Source: Roseobacter sp. MED193 (GTDB lineage Bacteria; Pseudomonadota; Alphaproteobacteria; Rhodobacterales; Rhodobacteraceae). Taken from it: 64,000 nucleotides of DNA. Numbering within the stretch: the stretch's first letter is position 1; the number at the start of each line of letters is the position of its first letter. The translations under genes and the position numbers were made by a program. Under the pieces are notes generated by a model. That model worked only from the letters and a program-made list of their open reading frames with translations, had not been told where the DNA came from and did no database searches. Shown piece by piece: positions 27,529 through 35,370 of the stretch. The stretch is taken from contig NZ_AANB01000012.1 in the NCBI RefSeq assembly GCF_000152965.1, forward strand, positions 102,720 through 166,719, in the 5' to 3' direction.

Positions 27529-27569
27529 AGTACAAGCGGAAAGACACATTGAGTCAATATGATATATTG
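27529..27569 (-). promoter_or_regulatory. virB operon promoter with overlapping palindrome
   Basis: Minus strand: TTGACT (27557-27552), 17-base spacer, TGTACT (27534-27529), about 40 bases before the first gene. A 15-base palindrome, CAATAT-GAT-ATATTG (27555-27569), touches the -35 and could be an operator, for example for the Xre regulator encoded nearby. Confidence 0.55.
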
Positions 27570-27623
27570 CAGAATTTAACAAAATGCTAAACCATAGGAC
27601 GAAACCAAACAAAGGAGTCTCCG

Positions 27624-28202
27624 ATGAAACGGCTTATTTTGTCAGCAATCTTTGGTGTTTTGATGACATTTGGCGCACCTAAAAAGGCGCAGGCCTACGA
27701 TATAGATTGCGCGATTATGCTCTGTATGGCGGGTGGATTTCCTCCGAGCGCGGTCTGCGCGCGGGCCTATCGCACAATGATCCGCCGCATCACGCCGTGG
27801 CCGAGTAGGCCTCCGTTCGGGATTTGCACCTTCGCCGCAGTACCGATTGAATTGGGTGGCCCCGGCGGTGAGGGCGAGGTTGATACGGACCTTCCAGAAT
27901 ACGAATGGCTCAACCGCACACATGTGATCTGGTTCACAGGCCGCTCTTACACGCCGCGTGACGATCCAAGGCAGTGGGACTGGAGTATTCGGTCTTGTGA
28001 CCGTGAAAACCGAACCTGCCGATATATCGCACGTGTCTACGGCTCGCACACGCGTTGGCCGAGCTCATTTGTCTCCGAAAGCGGGCAAACTATTTTGTTG
28101 CCCGTTGGGCGTGGTTTTGGAAACTTCTACTCGCGCGATATCATGGTCGAATATGGCGACTACGGAGGCAATATGGGTCATTCAGACTGGTTTTCCTACT
28201 GA
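27624..28202 (+). CDS. Secreted protein of unknown function, divergent from virB operon
   Basis: 192 residues with a clear signal peptide (LILSAIFGVLMTFGAPKKAQA) and a mature domain with several Cys (IDCAIMLCMAGG, AVCARAY, GICTF, RSCDRENRTC), suggesting a disulphide-stabilised periplasmic or exported protein. The C-terminal half is rich in Trp, Tyr and Gly. AAAGGAG precedes the ATG. It is transcribed away from the virB operon across a 132-base divergent region, which suggests it belongs to the transfer system. No function can be assigned. Confidence 0.75.
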   Translation: MKRLILSAIFGVLMTFGAPKKAQAYDIDCAIMLCMAGGFPPSAVCARAYRTMIRRITPWPSRPPFGICTFAAVPIELGGPGGEGEVDTDLPEYEWLNRTHVIWFTGRSYTPRDDPRQWDWSIRSCDRENRTCRYIARVYGSHTRWPSSFVSESGQTILLPVGRGFGNFYSRDIMVEYGDYGGNMGHSDWFSY

Positions 28203-28219
28203 GCAGGTATCTGCCTTTG

Positions 28220-28672
28220 TCAAAGCAGTATGCAAGGTTTCACGACAATGGCCGATTGTTTGACCTTCTTCGGATCGACAAGCCAGCGGCGAACAGTTGA
28301 TCCGTCGTTCCATCTATAGTCGATCAATACGAGGGTAAGATCGTCTTGCCGCTTCTCAAATCCCTCTTGAAACGGCACAGCAAGCAGCTGTGAGCCTCCA
28401 GACACCTTTTGATCATCTGAGGTTTCATGATCGGCGGTTCCTGACTTTTTACCGCGGGTTATCAGAACTGGCTCGATTAACTCGATGGGGTCAACTTCGA
28501 GAGCAAAAGCAAGCTTTTGCACGGTCGCCATTGAGGTATAATATTGTGAACGTTCCAGTCGGCCAACATAGCCTCGTTCAAGTCCTGCCTTAAGTGACAG
28601 GGCTTCTTGGCTAAGGGATTGAAGCCGCCTTAGTTTTCTTAAATTTGCACCAACGCGATCTCGTAAATCCAT
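28220..28672 (-). CDS. Xre-family helix-turn-helix regulator with C-terminal domain
   Basis: 150 residues. The first 65 form a Cro/CI helix-turn-helix (NLRKLRRLQSLSQEALSLKAGLERGYVGRLERSQYYTSMATVQKLAFAL). The C-terminal part is unrecognised and ends hydrophobic. It is convergent with the secreted-protein gene and 155 bases from, and divergent to, hicA. It is a candidate repressor of the virB promoter, by proximity only. Confidence 0.82.
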   Translation of the reverse strand: MDLRDRVGANLRKLRRLQSLSQEALSLKAGLERGYVGRLERSQYYTSMATVQKLAFALEVDPIELIEPVLITRGKKSGTADHETSDDQKVSGGSQLLAVPFQEGFEKRQDDLTLVLIDYRWNDGSTVRRWLVDPKKVKQSAIVVKPCILL

Positions 28673-28790
28673 GCGAGATCAATGGCTTGATTTTGGCTGA
28701 TAGTGCGACGGAGTATACTACAGATTCTGTTGTTTTGACGTTTGGTGCGGCGCATCATGAGAAACCGGCACACACCCTAGTGAGCAACTT

Positions 28791-28821
28791 GCTTGCAATA
28801 TATGCAAGCATGACCTATATA
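28791..28821 (+). promoter_or_regulatory. hicA promoter with overlapping palindromic operator
   Basis: TTGCAA (28793-28798), 17-base spacer, TATATA (28816-28821). The perfect palindrome GCTTGCA-ATATA-TGCAAGC (28791-28809) covers the -35 and spacer, the usual place for HicB autoregulation. The ATG at 28827 is only 5 bases past the -10 and has no ribosome site, so the message may be leaderless. Confidence 0.55.
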
Positions 28822-28826
28822 GACCC

Positions 28827-29081
28827 ATGAATAGCAAACACCGCAAGACTCTGGCCGTTGTCTTTGCCGACCCAGTGTCGGGAACAGTCGAATGGTCCGC
28901 TGTTGAGAGATTACTTGTCGCAGCTGGTGCGCAGGTCATCGAAGGACGCGGTTCACGAGTGCGGTTCGAAAAGGACGGCGAGGTCGAGACGTTTCATCGT
29001 CCGCATCCCGCCAAGGAAGCCAAACGCTATCAGGTGCGCGCCGCCCGCGCATTCTTGGAACGGATCGGAGTAACGCCATGA
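28827..29081 (+). CDS. hicA: HicA-family toxin (mRNA interferase)
   Basis: 84 residues, dsRBD-like HicA fold: VEWSAVERLLVAAGAQVIEGRGSRVRF, then FHRPHPAKEAKRYQVRAARAFLERIGV. It belongs to the longer HicA subtype. In classical HicA the catalytic His is in a GSH/GSNH motif; here that position is Arg (GSRVRF), while the later HRPHP His residues remain, so activity is not certain. The stop overlaps the hicB start by 4 bases. Confidence 0.85.
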   Translation: MNSKHRKTLAVVFADPVSGTVEWSAVERLLVAAGAQVIEGRGSRVRFEKDGEVETFHRPHPAKEAKRYQVRAARAFLERIGVTP

Positions 29082-29410
29082 CCAATACCATGACCTACAA
29101 AGGCTACTCAGCCCGCATCGAGTATGATGATGAAGATGGCATTTTCACTGGCCGCCTTGCCGGTATCAGCGATGGTGTCGGATTTCATGCTGACACGGTT
29201 GAAGCGTTGCGGGATGCCTTTCAGGAGGCAGTTGAAGACTACGTTGAGACCTGCGCAAAGGTCGGTAAGGAACCGCAAAAGGCGTTCTCTGGTCAAGTGA
29301 TGTTCCGGGTCGATCCCGAGGTGCACCGCAAGGCGGCACTCGCGGCAGAGCTATCTGGCAAAAGCCTGAACCAATGGGCCGAAGAAGTTCTAGGTCGCGC
29401 GGCGGAGTAG
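29078..29410 (+). CDS. hicB: HicB-family antitoxin
   Basis: 110 residues. The N-terminal partially degraded RNase-H-like domain (YSARIEYDDEDGIFTGRLAGISDGVGFHADTVEALRDAFQEAVEDY) neutralises HicA. The C-terminal ribbon-helix-helix (VMFRVDPEVHRKAALAAELSGKSLNQWAEEVL) binds DNA, presumably the palindrome at 28791-28809. It is coupled to hicA by an ATGA overlap. In this subtype the toxin gene comes first. Confidence 0.88.
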   Translation: MTNTMTYKGYSARIEYDDEDGIFTGRLAGISDGVGFHADTVEALRDAFQEAVEDYVETCAKVGKEPQKAFSGQVMFRVDPEVHRKAALAAELSGKSLNQWAEEVLGRAAE

Positions 29411-29568
29411 GCAGGTGACAAGCGCACCTTGCTGCTTTTTATCATTATAGGGGGGCTTTTGCGTACCCCTGCGAAAGTGTCGGGCGTCGCGATGCGGTTT
29501 CACCGGGCTAACCATAAGCGATAGGCTATCCCGTACCCGATTTAAAAGACCACTTGGAGCGCGTAAAA

Positions 29569-31149
29569 TTGGATAATGGAAACCAGAAAAGGCCTCCGCT
29601 ATCAGCGCGGGCGGCAAGCGCGACCGGTCGTTCGGCGCTGTTTTTGGCTAAGGTCGCTGGGAAAGCTGGTTGGGCAATTGCCAAGCCTGTCGGGCGGCAG
29701 ACAGGCAAACTCGCCGCAAAAGGGGGTAAAGCGGTCAAAGATCACGCGGCTGTTAAGTTCGCGGAATTTGAACTGAGGCATACCAAATATACGCCGGAGA
29801 ACTTCTTTGAAAAAGGAGCGATCTCTTTGGAAGACCTCGTCGATGCGCTATTAATTGAGAAGCGCGGCACGTCGGCAAGGATCGTTACAGCACTTTCTGG
29901 GAAGTTGGCTGCGGCAGGTACGACAGCAAGTCTATTTTCCATCGCATCCATTCTTGGCACGGCCAGTACGGGAACGGCCATATCTTCACTTTCAGGCGCG
30001 GCTTTCAACAGTGCCGCGTTGGCGTGGATTGGTGGAAGCGTTGTAACTGGCGGGTGGATTGTCTTGGGCGTAGCGGCCGCTGGAGGGGCGGCCGCATATT
30101 TCGGGTCTCGCAAGCTTGTCGGGAAATGGACCGGTGTAAGACGCAAGAAAAAGTCCTTGGACCCGCAAGAAATGCGCTTTGTCGAAACGTGTTTGATGTT
30201 GGCAACGGCTTTTCGTGAACGGGCCAATCAAAATGCCGTTTTGGACCCTCTCACTGCTGAAACCTTGCAGCAGAACTTAAAACATGACCTCCTCGAACAG
30301 TTGGATGTCTGCATCGCCAAAGTCAGCGACTGGCCGGATCTTCCGTTGATGCGGCTTGAAGATCGTAAAGTAGATCTGGTCGAGTTACTCGATGCCTTAC
30401 CAATGGCTCACGTTCAAAACCCGTCGATCAGAAGAAAATCCACAGCTGCTGCCCCTGTTGTTACAGGTGTCGTATCCGCCACGATATTGAAATTGATGTC
30501 TGACACCTCGCCTTCGTTTACGGAAGATGAGGAGTTGGTCCTTCAAGCGCTACGTCGATCGAATAACAGTCTTGCTGATGCCAGTGAACTTGAGCTGTCT
30601 GAATACGTGCAATCTCTATCCGTTGAGCAAATTTCCGGGCTCAAAAACAACGTAAAGGGAATCTACCACGAACTCGCGTTTCAGCGGCAAGAGAACCTGG
30701 ATGGCGACGAGTACATCGTCGAGCTTTTCGGCGACACGAACCATGCCGGCGCAGATGTCCGGATTATTAATGTCGAGACCGGCGACGTTTCCGAGGTTCA
30801 ACTCAAGGCGACGAATTACGCGTCTTATGTACGTGAACACAACGAAAAATACGAAAACATCGACGTGCTTGTGACCAGTGAGGTAGCTGGATCGTCGCCA
30901 GATTGGTCTTCGTCTGAATTCAGCAATGCTGACCTTACAGCTGATACGTCCTCGGCGTTGCAGAAGCTCGGGCACGAGGCAGACGTGGACATTGTTCACA
31001 GTATGGGCGTCGCTGCGATGGTGGCACTTGCGACCAATGCTAAGTCCATGTTGAAGGGTGACGCTCTTTCAACAGAAGCGAAACAAAAGATCATTCAGGA
31101 CGGAGTGGTCGCTGCAAGCGTTGCTGGAATGGTGCAGCTTATTATCTAG
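29569..31149 (+). CDS. Membrane-anchored protein with PD-(D/E)XK-like nuclease domain (predicted)
   Basis: 526 residues, not recognised as a named family. The N-terminus is basic and Ala/Gly-rich. Residues about 105-175 are a long Gly/Ala hydrophobic region (SLSGAAFNSAALAWIGGSVV, IVLGVAAAGGAAAYFG), probably membrane-inserting. The C-terminal part has E368 (in GIYHELAFQ), D396 (in NHAGADVRI) and Q411-L-K413 (in SEVQLKAT). This spacing resembles restriction-like nucleases of the Mrr type (D-QxK). TTG at 29569 is taken as start because GGAG lies nine bases upstream. A membrane plus nuclease layout beside a toxin-antitoxin pair suggests defence or a toxin; this is inference. Confidence 0.6.
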   Translation: MDNGNQKRPPLSARAASATGRSALFLAKVAGKAGWAIAKPVGRQTGKLAAKGGKAVKDHAAVKFAEFELRHTKYTPENFFEKGAISLEDLVDALLIEKRGTSARIVTALSGKLAAAGTTASLFSIASILGTASTGTAISSLSGAAFNSAALAWIGGSVVTGGWIVLGVAAAGGAAAYFGSRKLVGKWTGVRRKKKSLDPQEMRFVETCLMLATAFRERANQNAVLDPLTAETLQQNLKHDLLEQLDVCIAKVSDWPDLPLMRLEDRKVDLVELLDALPMAHVQNPSIRRKSTAAAPVVTGVVSATILKLMSDTSPSFTEDEELVLQALRRSNNSLADASELELSEYVQSLSVEQISGLKNNVKGIYHELAFQRQENLDGDEYIVELFGDTNHAGADVRIINVETGDVSEVQLKATNYASYVREHNEKYENIDVLVTSEVAGSSPDWSSSEFSNADLTADTSSALQKLGHEADVDIVHSMGVAAMVALATNAKSMLKGDALSTEAKQKIIQDGVVAASVAGMVQLII

Positions 31150-31281
31150 GAGAAAAAGTGCTCTACTGTATCTACGATGCAATAGGAACTTTCCGCCCTC
31201 GATGTTGATCGGTGATGCCACGATGCCCCCCTCGCGGTCAGTGGGGTAGCCGCAGCAAAATGGCGCTATGTCTGCCTGGGT

Positions 31282-31614
31282 TTAAGTATCCAGCGGTAGT
31301 CTCACGGTGTCGCCCTCAATCACGGGGAAGGAAATTTTGGTGAAACCGCAGTCGGTCAGAAAAGACACGATTCCCGTCACGGTTTTGAACTCACGAATGG
31401 AAATTTCACCTGCCATCCTGGAGCGCGCCGTGACCAACATTTGCGTAGTCCCATCGGAATGTTCTGCGTGCATCGTCCAAACTCCAAACCATGATGATGC
31501 TTTGCGCGTTGGCGATACGTTGCATGTAATGATGAGTTTCGAACCCGTCTCAAGGCGCTGTTTCAATGCGACCTCTGTTAATACATTGGGTGTTTCTGGC
31601 GGGTTCAACGGCAA
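31282..31614 (-). CDS. Small protein of unknown function
   Basis: 110 residues starting at TTG 31614 behind a GAGAG-like site. It is soluble, with beta-rich segments (SKLIITCNVSPTRKASSWFGVWTMHAEHSDGTTQMLVTARS) and a C-terminal hydrophobic strand. It is convergent with the membrane/nuclease gene and co-directional with the large HTH gene. Coding is supported by composition and the sensible protein sequence; no family is recognised. Confidence 0.5.
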   Translation of the reverse strand: MPLNPPETPNVLTEVALKQRLETGSKLIITCNVSPTRKASSWFGVWTMHAEHSDGTTQMLVTARSRMAGEISIREFKTVTGIVSFLTDCGFTKISFPVIEGDTVRLPLDT

Positions 31615-31755
31615 GATTCAATCCACTCTCAATCGGTCAATAATGCTTTATTGTACCAACACCGATCCCTAAGACAAGCTACGAAGGGGGCTATCGGCCC
31701 CCGCGCCAGTGGCGCTCCCCCGAGGATTATTTCGGGGAAGATAAAGGTAGGTGTC

Positions 31756-33030
31756 CTATCCTTCTGCGTCGTCCGAAGTAAATTCGATTTCGATGGTGCT
31801 GAACGGCTCTATGCGGGTCAGACCATCGTTTCCGATTGACGCTTGGATAACATCAAGGGCTTTGCTTGCTTCGGTGTGAAAGTCTCTGCCATCACCCGAT
31901 TGGGAAAGAACGTCGCGTAGATCAAGCGTGATGGTGAACACCATTTCGCCCATGTCGATCACAACAACTTCGTGATCCATGCTGCGTATCGACGGTTCCG
32001 ACTTGGCGAGTATCGAGCATAGTTCAACCATAGCTTCGGGGTGCAACGTCAAGCCGGTCTGTTTTTGGGTTTCAAAAAACAGGGCAGCGATAAAGTTGTG
32101 AGAAACAAAGCGAGTGTCTTTCACGTCCCAATCGTTCATAAAATCGGCTGTGTAGCCCTCGTCAGCACCGACCAATGCCGCGTATCGGTCGCGGCATGCC
32201 TCACGCATAGCGCCTTCGGTTGGGTAGGATGTTGCGAGGGCCGCAAAAAGTGTCTCCGCTAATGTATGCGGATCAACGGTGTCATCGTCATGGCCGGACG
32301 CAAAACCGACAGGGATTTTGGCCTTGTTTGGTCCTTCGATGTATGGGGCACCTTCGCCAAATGAATCGCAATATCGTAGTGGTTCACCAGCGAAACGTTC
32401 TACAAGTTCCGAACCTCGACCAGCGCGAACAGCTCTGATCCAAATATGGCGTGTAACTTTGGACACTGACTTTGTTCGGAATCCAATCAAATAGTAGTTT
32501 TCGTCTGGGTCAAAATCCACTTGCCAAAAGTTACCTTCAACAGCTTTTGCAAGTTCATTCGCGAACAATGCTTCGTCCTGGATGGTGAAAAATTCTGTTG
32601 GCTTCTTTACTGGCTCAAAGCCCCAATACTCATACCAATGATAGTCGGGGTCATGATGCTCTGGCAGCGTATCCGCGCCGTAGACATGGATGGAAGCAAG
32701 GCGACCGATAATTGCACCAATGACTTGATCTTGCCAACCAAGGGAGGGCGGCAAGCCTTGCTCGGCAAGACCTTCAACTGTGAAGGTGCGCAGGTAGATT
32801 TCGTCGATCCCCTCGTCTTCATCTTCCGCTTGGCGCTCGTCGCAAAACTCGACAACCATATCATTTGAGAACCGTATATAATCATAAAGTTCTTCCAAAA
32901 CCGGACCCGGCACTAGCAGTTTGCCGCTGTCCCATTTCTTGATCGTATCGAGCCGAGTGGAAAAAATGTTGGATGCATCCTTTTGGGAAAACCCAAGGTA
33001 TTTGCGCATGTAAGCGAACCGATTATCCAT
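31756..33030 (-). CDS. Protein with N-terminal HTH and large unknown domain
   Basis: 424 residues from ATG 33030, which is preceded by GGAGG. The first 60 residues look like a Cro/CI-type DNA-binding domain (FAYMRKYLGFSQKDASNIFSTRLDTIKKWDSGKLLVPGPVLEEL). The rest is acidic and not recognised. It includes a Trp/Tyr-rich segment (DPDYHWYEYWGFEPVKKPTEFF) and an acidic C-terminus. It may be a plasmid- or island-encoded regulator with a sensing domain. Confidence 0.68.
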   Translation of the reverse strand: MDNRFAYMRKYLGFSQKDASNIFSTRLDTIKKWDSGKLLVPGPVLEELYDYIRFSNDMVVEFCDERQAEDEDEGIDEIYLRTFTVEGLAEQGLPPSLGWQDQVIGAIIGRLASIHVYGADTLPEHHDPDYHWYEYWGFEPVKKPTEFFTIQDEALFANELAKAVEGNFWQVDFDPDENYYLIGFRTKSVSKVTRHIWIRAVRAGRGSELVERFAGEPLRYCDSFGEGAPYIEGPNKAKIPVGFASGHDDDTVDPHTLAETLFAALATSYPTEGAMREACRDRYAALVGADEGYTADFMNDWDVKDTRFVSHNFIAALFFETQKQTGLTLHPEAMVELCSILAKSEPSIRSMDHEVVVIDMGEMVFTITLDLRDVLSQSGDGRDFHTEASKALDVIQASIGNDGLTRIEPFSTIEIEFTSDDAEG

Positions 33031-33449
33031 AGCGATAATCCTCCATTTGTTGTTGAAACTGGACTTGAAACCAAAAGCCAGTGGACCAATCCTCCGGCTG
33101 TTTTGAAGCGTAGTTGTCTTCTGTGGACGGAGCAAGTGGTTCAAGGGCCATCTGCATTCGACCTTTAGGGCAAACAGGCTGGCCTAGCCTCGCGCGGTAG
33201 TCAGCAAGGGCGTAATTAACTCACCCAAAACTGAAACCGGACCTTCGTGCACAATGCAGCGAAACAGGAACAAGAGCCCATTTTTCCGGATGCTGCGCTT
33301 TGCACCAAGGTCCGACAATAGTTGCGGAGCGGTCATTCGAGGATGGTTTTTGCGTCTGTCCGGTGATGGATGGCGGCGATTGCGGCAGGATTTCAAGAGG
33401 TTGAAGGGTGTCGTGTGCAGTACGTGTTCACCCAATATTGCCTAGCCCG
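33031..33449. other. Non-coding stretch with degenerate repeat-like motifs
   Basis: No convincing gene. From 33239 to 33350 it contains ACCTTCGTGCACAATGCAGCGAAA, GCTGCGCTTTGCACCAAGG and GGTCATTCGAGG, related in style to the intergenic motifs near 16.05, 49.85 and 58.8 kb. It probably marks an old junction between the low-GC genes on the left and the GC-rich block on the right. Confidence 0.4.
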
Positions 33450-34267
33450 AATTTGACACAGTTTCTGCGCTGTGGCCATTCGGTGAGTTGGCGCTCTGTG
33501 CCAGCTATCGCGCCGGGCGGGGATGGCTCGACATCCAGCGCCCCTCGGGCCGGTTCTTCCCGCTGCAGCCGCATTTCGGGGTGAACCGCATCGCGACCTG
33601 GGCGCCGTCCTCCGGCACGACCGTCAACACCAACGGCATGCCGCGCACCGCCGTCGGCACGGTCGCCACGCCGACGCTCGCCACCACCAAACTCTCGACC
33701 TCGATGCGCCGCTGGCGCGTGGCCAGCGCCGCCAGCGCCGATGCGGCGGCCGAAGAACGCTCGGCGGGTTGGGGCTGCTGGCGCGGCAACGCCGAAGGGC
33801 TCGGCGGCTTCACCTATGTGAACCGGCTCTCGCTGGTGACGCTGCAGGCGACCGGCATGGGCTTCTTCGGCCTCTACGGATCGACGGCAGCGCTGACCAC
33901 GACCCTGACGCTCTCGGCCGTGGTGAACTGCATCGGCATCGGCTTCCAGCGCGGCACCCACACGAACTGGCAACTGGTCCAGAACGATGCTTCTGGCGCG
34001 CCCACGCTCACCGATCTGGGCGCGAGTTTCCCGGTCGCGAGCACGACAAGCGTCCTGACCCTCACGCTCCTCGCCGCTCCGAACAGCAGCGAGATCGGGG
34101 TCCGGATGGTCGAGGAGGTCAGCGGCGCGGTGGTCGAGTTCACGCTCGACACCGATATCCCCGTCGCCACCCAGCTCCTCAGCCCGCGCAATTCCATGAA
34201 CAACGGTGGGACGGCCGCGGCGGTCGGCTACGATTGTTCGGGGGTGTATGTGGAGACGGATTATTGA
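33450..34267 (+). pseudogene. Phage tail-fibre-like gene remnant, 5' end missing
   Basis: An open frame runs from a stop near 33446 to TGA at 34267 without an ATG start or ribosome site; the first usable start is TTG at 33488. The product is Thr/Ala/Ser-rich and beta-repetitive (LQPHFGVNRIATWAP, VNTNGMPRTAVGTVATPTLA, GSTAALTTTLTLSAVV) and ends in AVGYDCSGVYVETDY. It reads like the C-terminal part of a tail or capsid-decoration protein from a Rhodobacterales prophage. Recognition is by style, not by a named family. It meets the stop of the convergent defence-like gene within 7 bases. Confidence 0.55.
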
Positions 34268-35370
34268 ACTGCCTCTGCACTGGCAGGGACCGCGTCGATT
34301 GCTTCCGCCGTTGAATTTGGGATGCCAATTCGGATTCGCACCTCGGAGAAGTGGACCTCCAGTACGTAGGGCGAAGTGGTTGTGCCGTCTATGGTCCAAC
34401 AGTATGGATCGGTGAGCGCGAGCGCACTCAACTGCGGGAAAGCTTTTGGAGCACGGCGCCGCGCCGCCGAGATGACCTCGTCGGACTGGCACTGATCGAG
34501 TCTGCGTCTCAACATGGCCGGGAGGCCGTGCAAGTTCTCGATACTCTGGGCCCCTTCCGGGATTGTCATCGCTCCGGGCGGCAGGAACCAGAGCCCCTTT
34601 TCGTTCTCCTGCAGGACCCGCGTGAGGAACGGCTGCAGGTCGGTGCGCGTGGTGTCAAAAATGCCGGAAACTGCCCGGACCGGAGCGACCCGCGGGCGGC
34701 CCCCAGTGATTCGAAAATCTAGATTGGTGACTTGCTCTGGAACCCCGACGGGGGGCGATGCCGCGCCAAGCGCGGTGAGGTAGCTCTTCAATGATTCAGC
34801 GGAATCGACACGGGGCAGAACCGAACTGAACCAGTCGAAGGTCTTCTTGGGATCCGTTTGTAGGAAGAATGCCATGAATCGGTCGACCGGATGGTTCGGG
34901 TTGCCAGTCGAGACCATCAGCTCGCCGGTTTCGGGAAACACCAGCACATCCCGTATGACCCGAATCCGGGTCGAGATATGGTCCCATTCGTCAAGAGCGG
35001 CAGGATCGGCCTTTGCTCCATCGACAAGGCGATACGTGACGCCGCCGGCTGTGGCGTCCTGCGGTTCATCGTCCACCACGGCGAGCAGGCCCGCGCTTTC
35101 GAGTGCAAGGAGCGAGGGGCGCCAGAACTGGGCCGGAACCCCTGTGATCTTTTCGAGGCGCGTGGCGGAAATGGTCGAGAATGCACCTTGGATCACGGCA
35201 TCCCGTAGGAAAAGATTCTGAAAACCGATTTGCGAAGGATCGGACCAGACCAAGGTCATGTCGGTGAAATGCAGGTATGGCACCAGGAGCCCGGAGAACG
35301 TCAGCCGAGGCATCATAGTGCCTTCGCGGCCCGTCACGCGGACCCACCTTACACTGAAATCATCACTCAT
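34261..35370 (-). CDS. Unknown protein, third gene of STAND-helicase trio
   Basis: 369 residues from ATG 35370, which overlaps the helicase stop by 8 bases. No family recognised. An N-terminal segment (FSGLLVPYLHFTDMTLVWSDPSQIGFQNLFLRDAVIQGAFSTISATRLEKITGVPAQFWRPSLLALESAGLL) could be a winged-helix-like or adaptor region; the rest is soluble and mixed alpha/beta. Tight coupling to the helicase and NTPase genes implies a shared complex or pathway. The gene ends against a phage fragment. Confidence 0.7.
   Translation of the reverse strand: MSDDFSVRWVRVTGREGTMMPRLTFSGLLVPYLHFTDMTLVWSDPSQIGFQNLFLRDAVIQGAFSTISATRLEKITGVPAQFWRPSLLALESAGLLAVVDDEPQDATAGGVTYRLVDGAKADPAALDEWDHISTRIRVIRDVLVFPETGELMVSTGNPNHPVDRFMAFFLQTDPKKTFDWFSSVLPRVDSAESLKSYLTALGAASPPVGVPEQVTNLDFRITGGRPRVAPVRAVSGIFDTTRTDLQPFLTRVLQENEKGLWFLPPGAMTIPEGAQSIENLHGLPAMLRRRLDQCQSDEVISAARRRAPKAFPQLSALALTDPYCWTIDGTTTSPYVLEVHFSEVRIRIGIPNSTAEAIDAVPASAEAVQ

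Noticed and set aside
33184..33435. 83-codon minus-strand frame upstream of the phage fragment
   Set aside because: No start signal or recognisable domain; it covers repeat-like sequence.
33488..34314. Two overlapping plus-strand frames at the phage fragment
   Set aside because: Only the frame ending at 34267 has phage-like protein character; the other is Arg/His-rich and arises from high GC.
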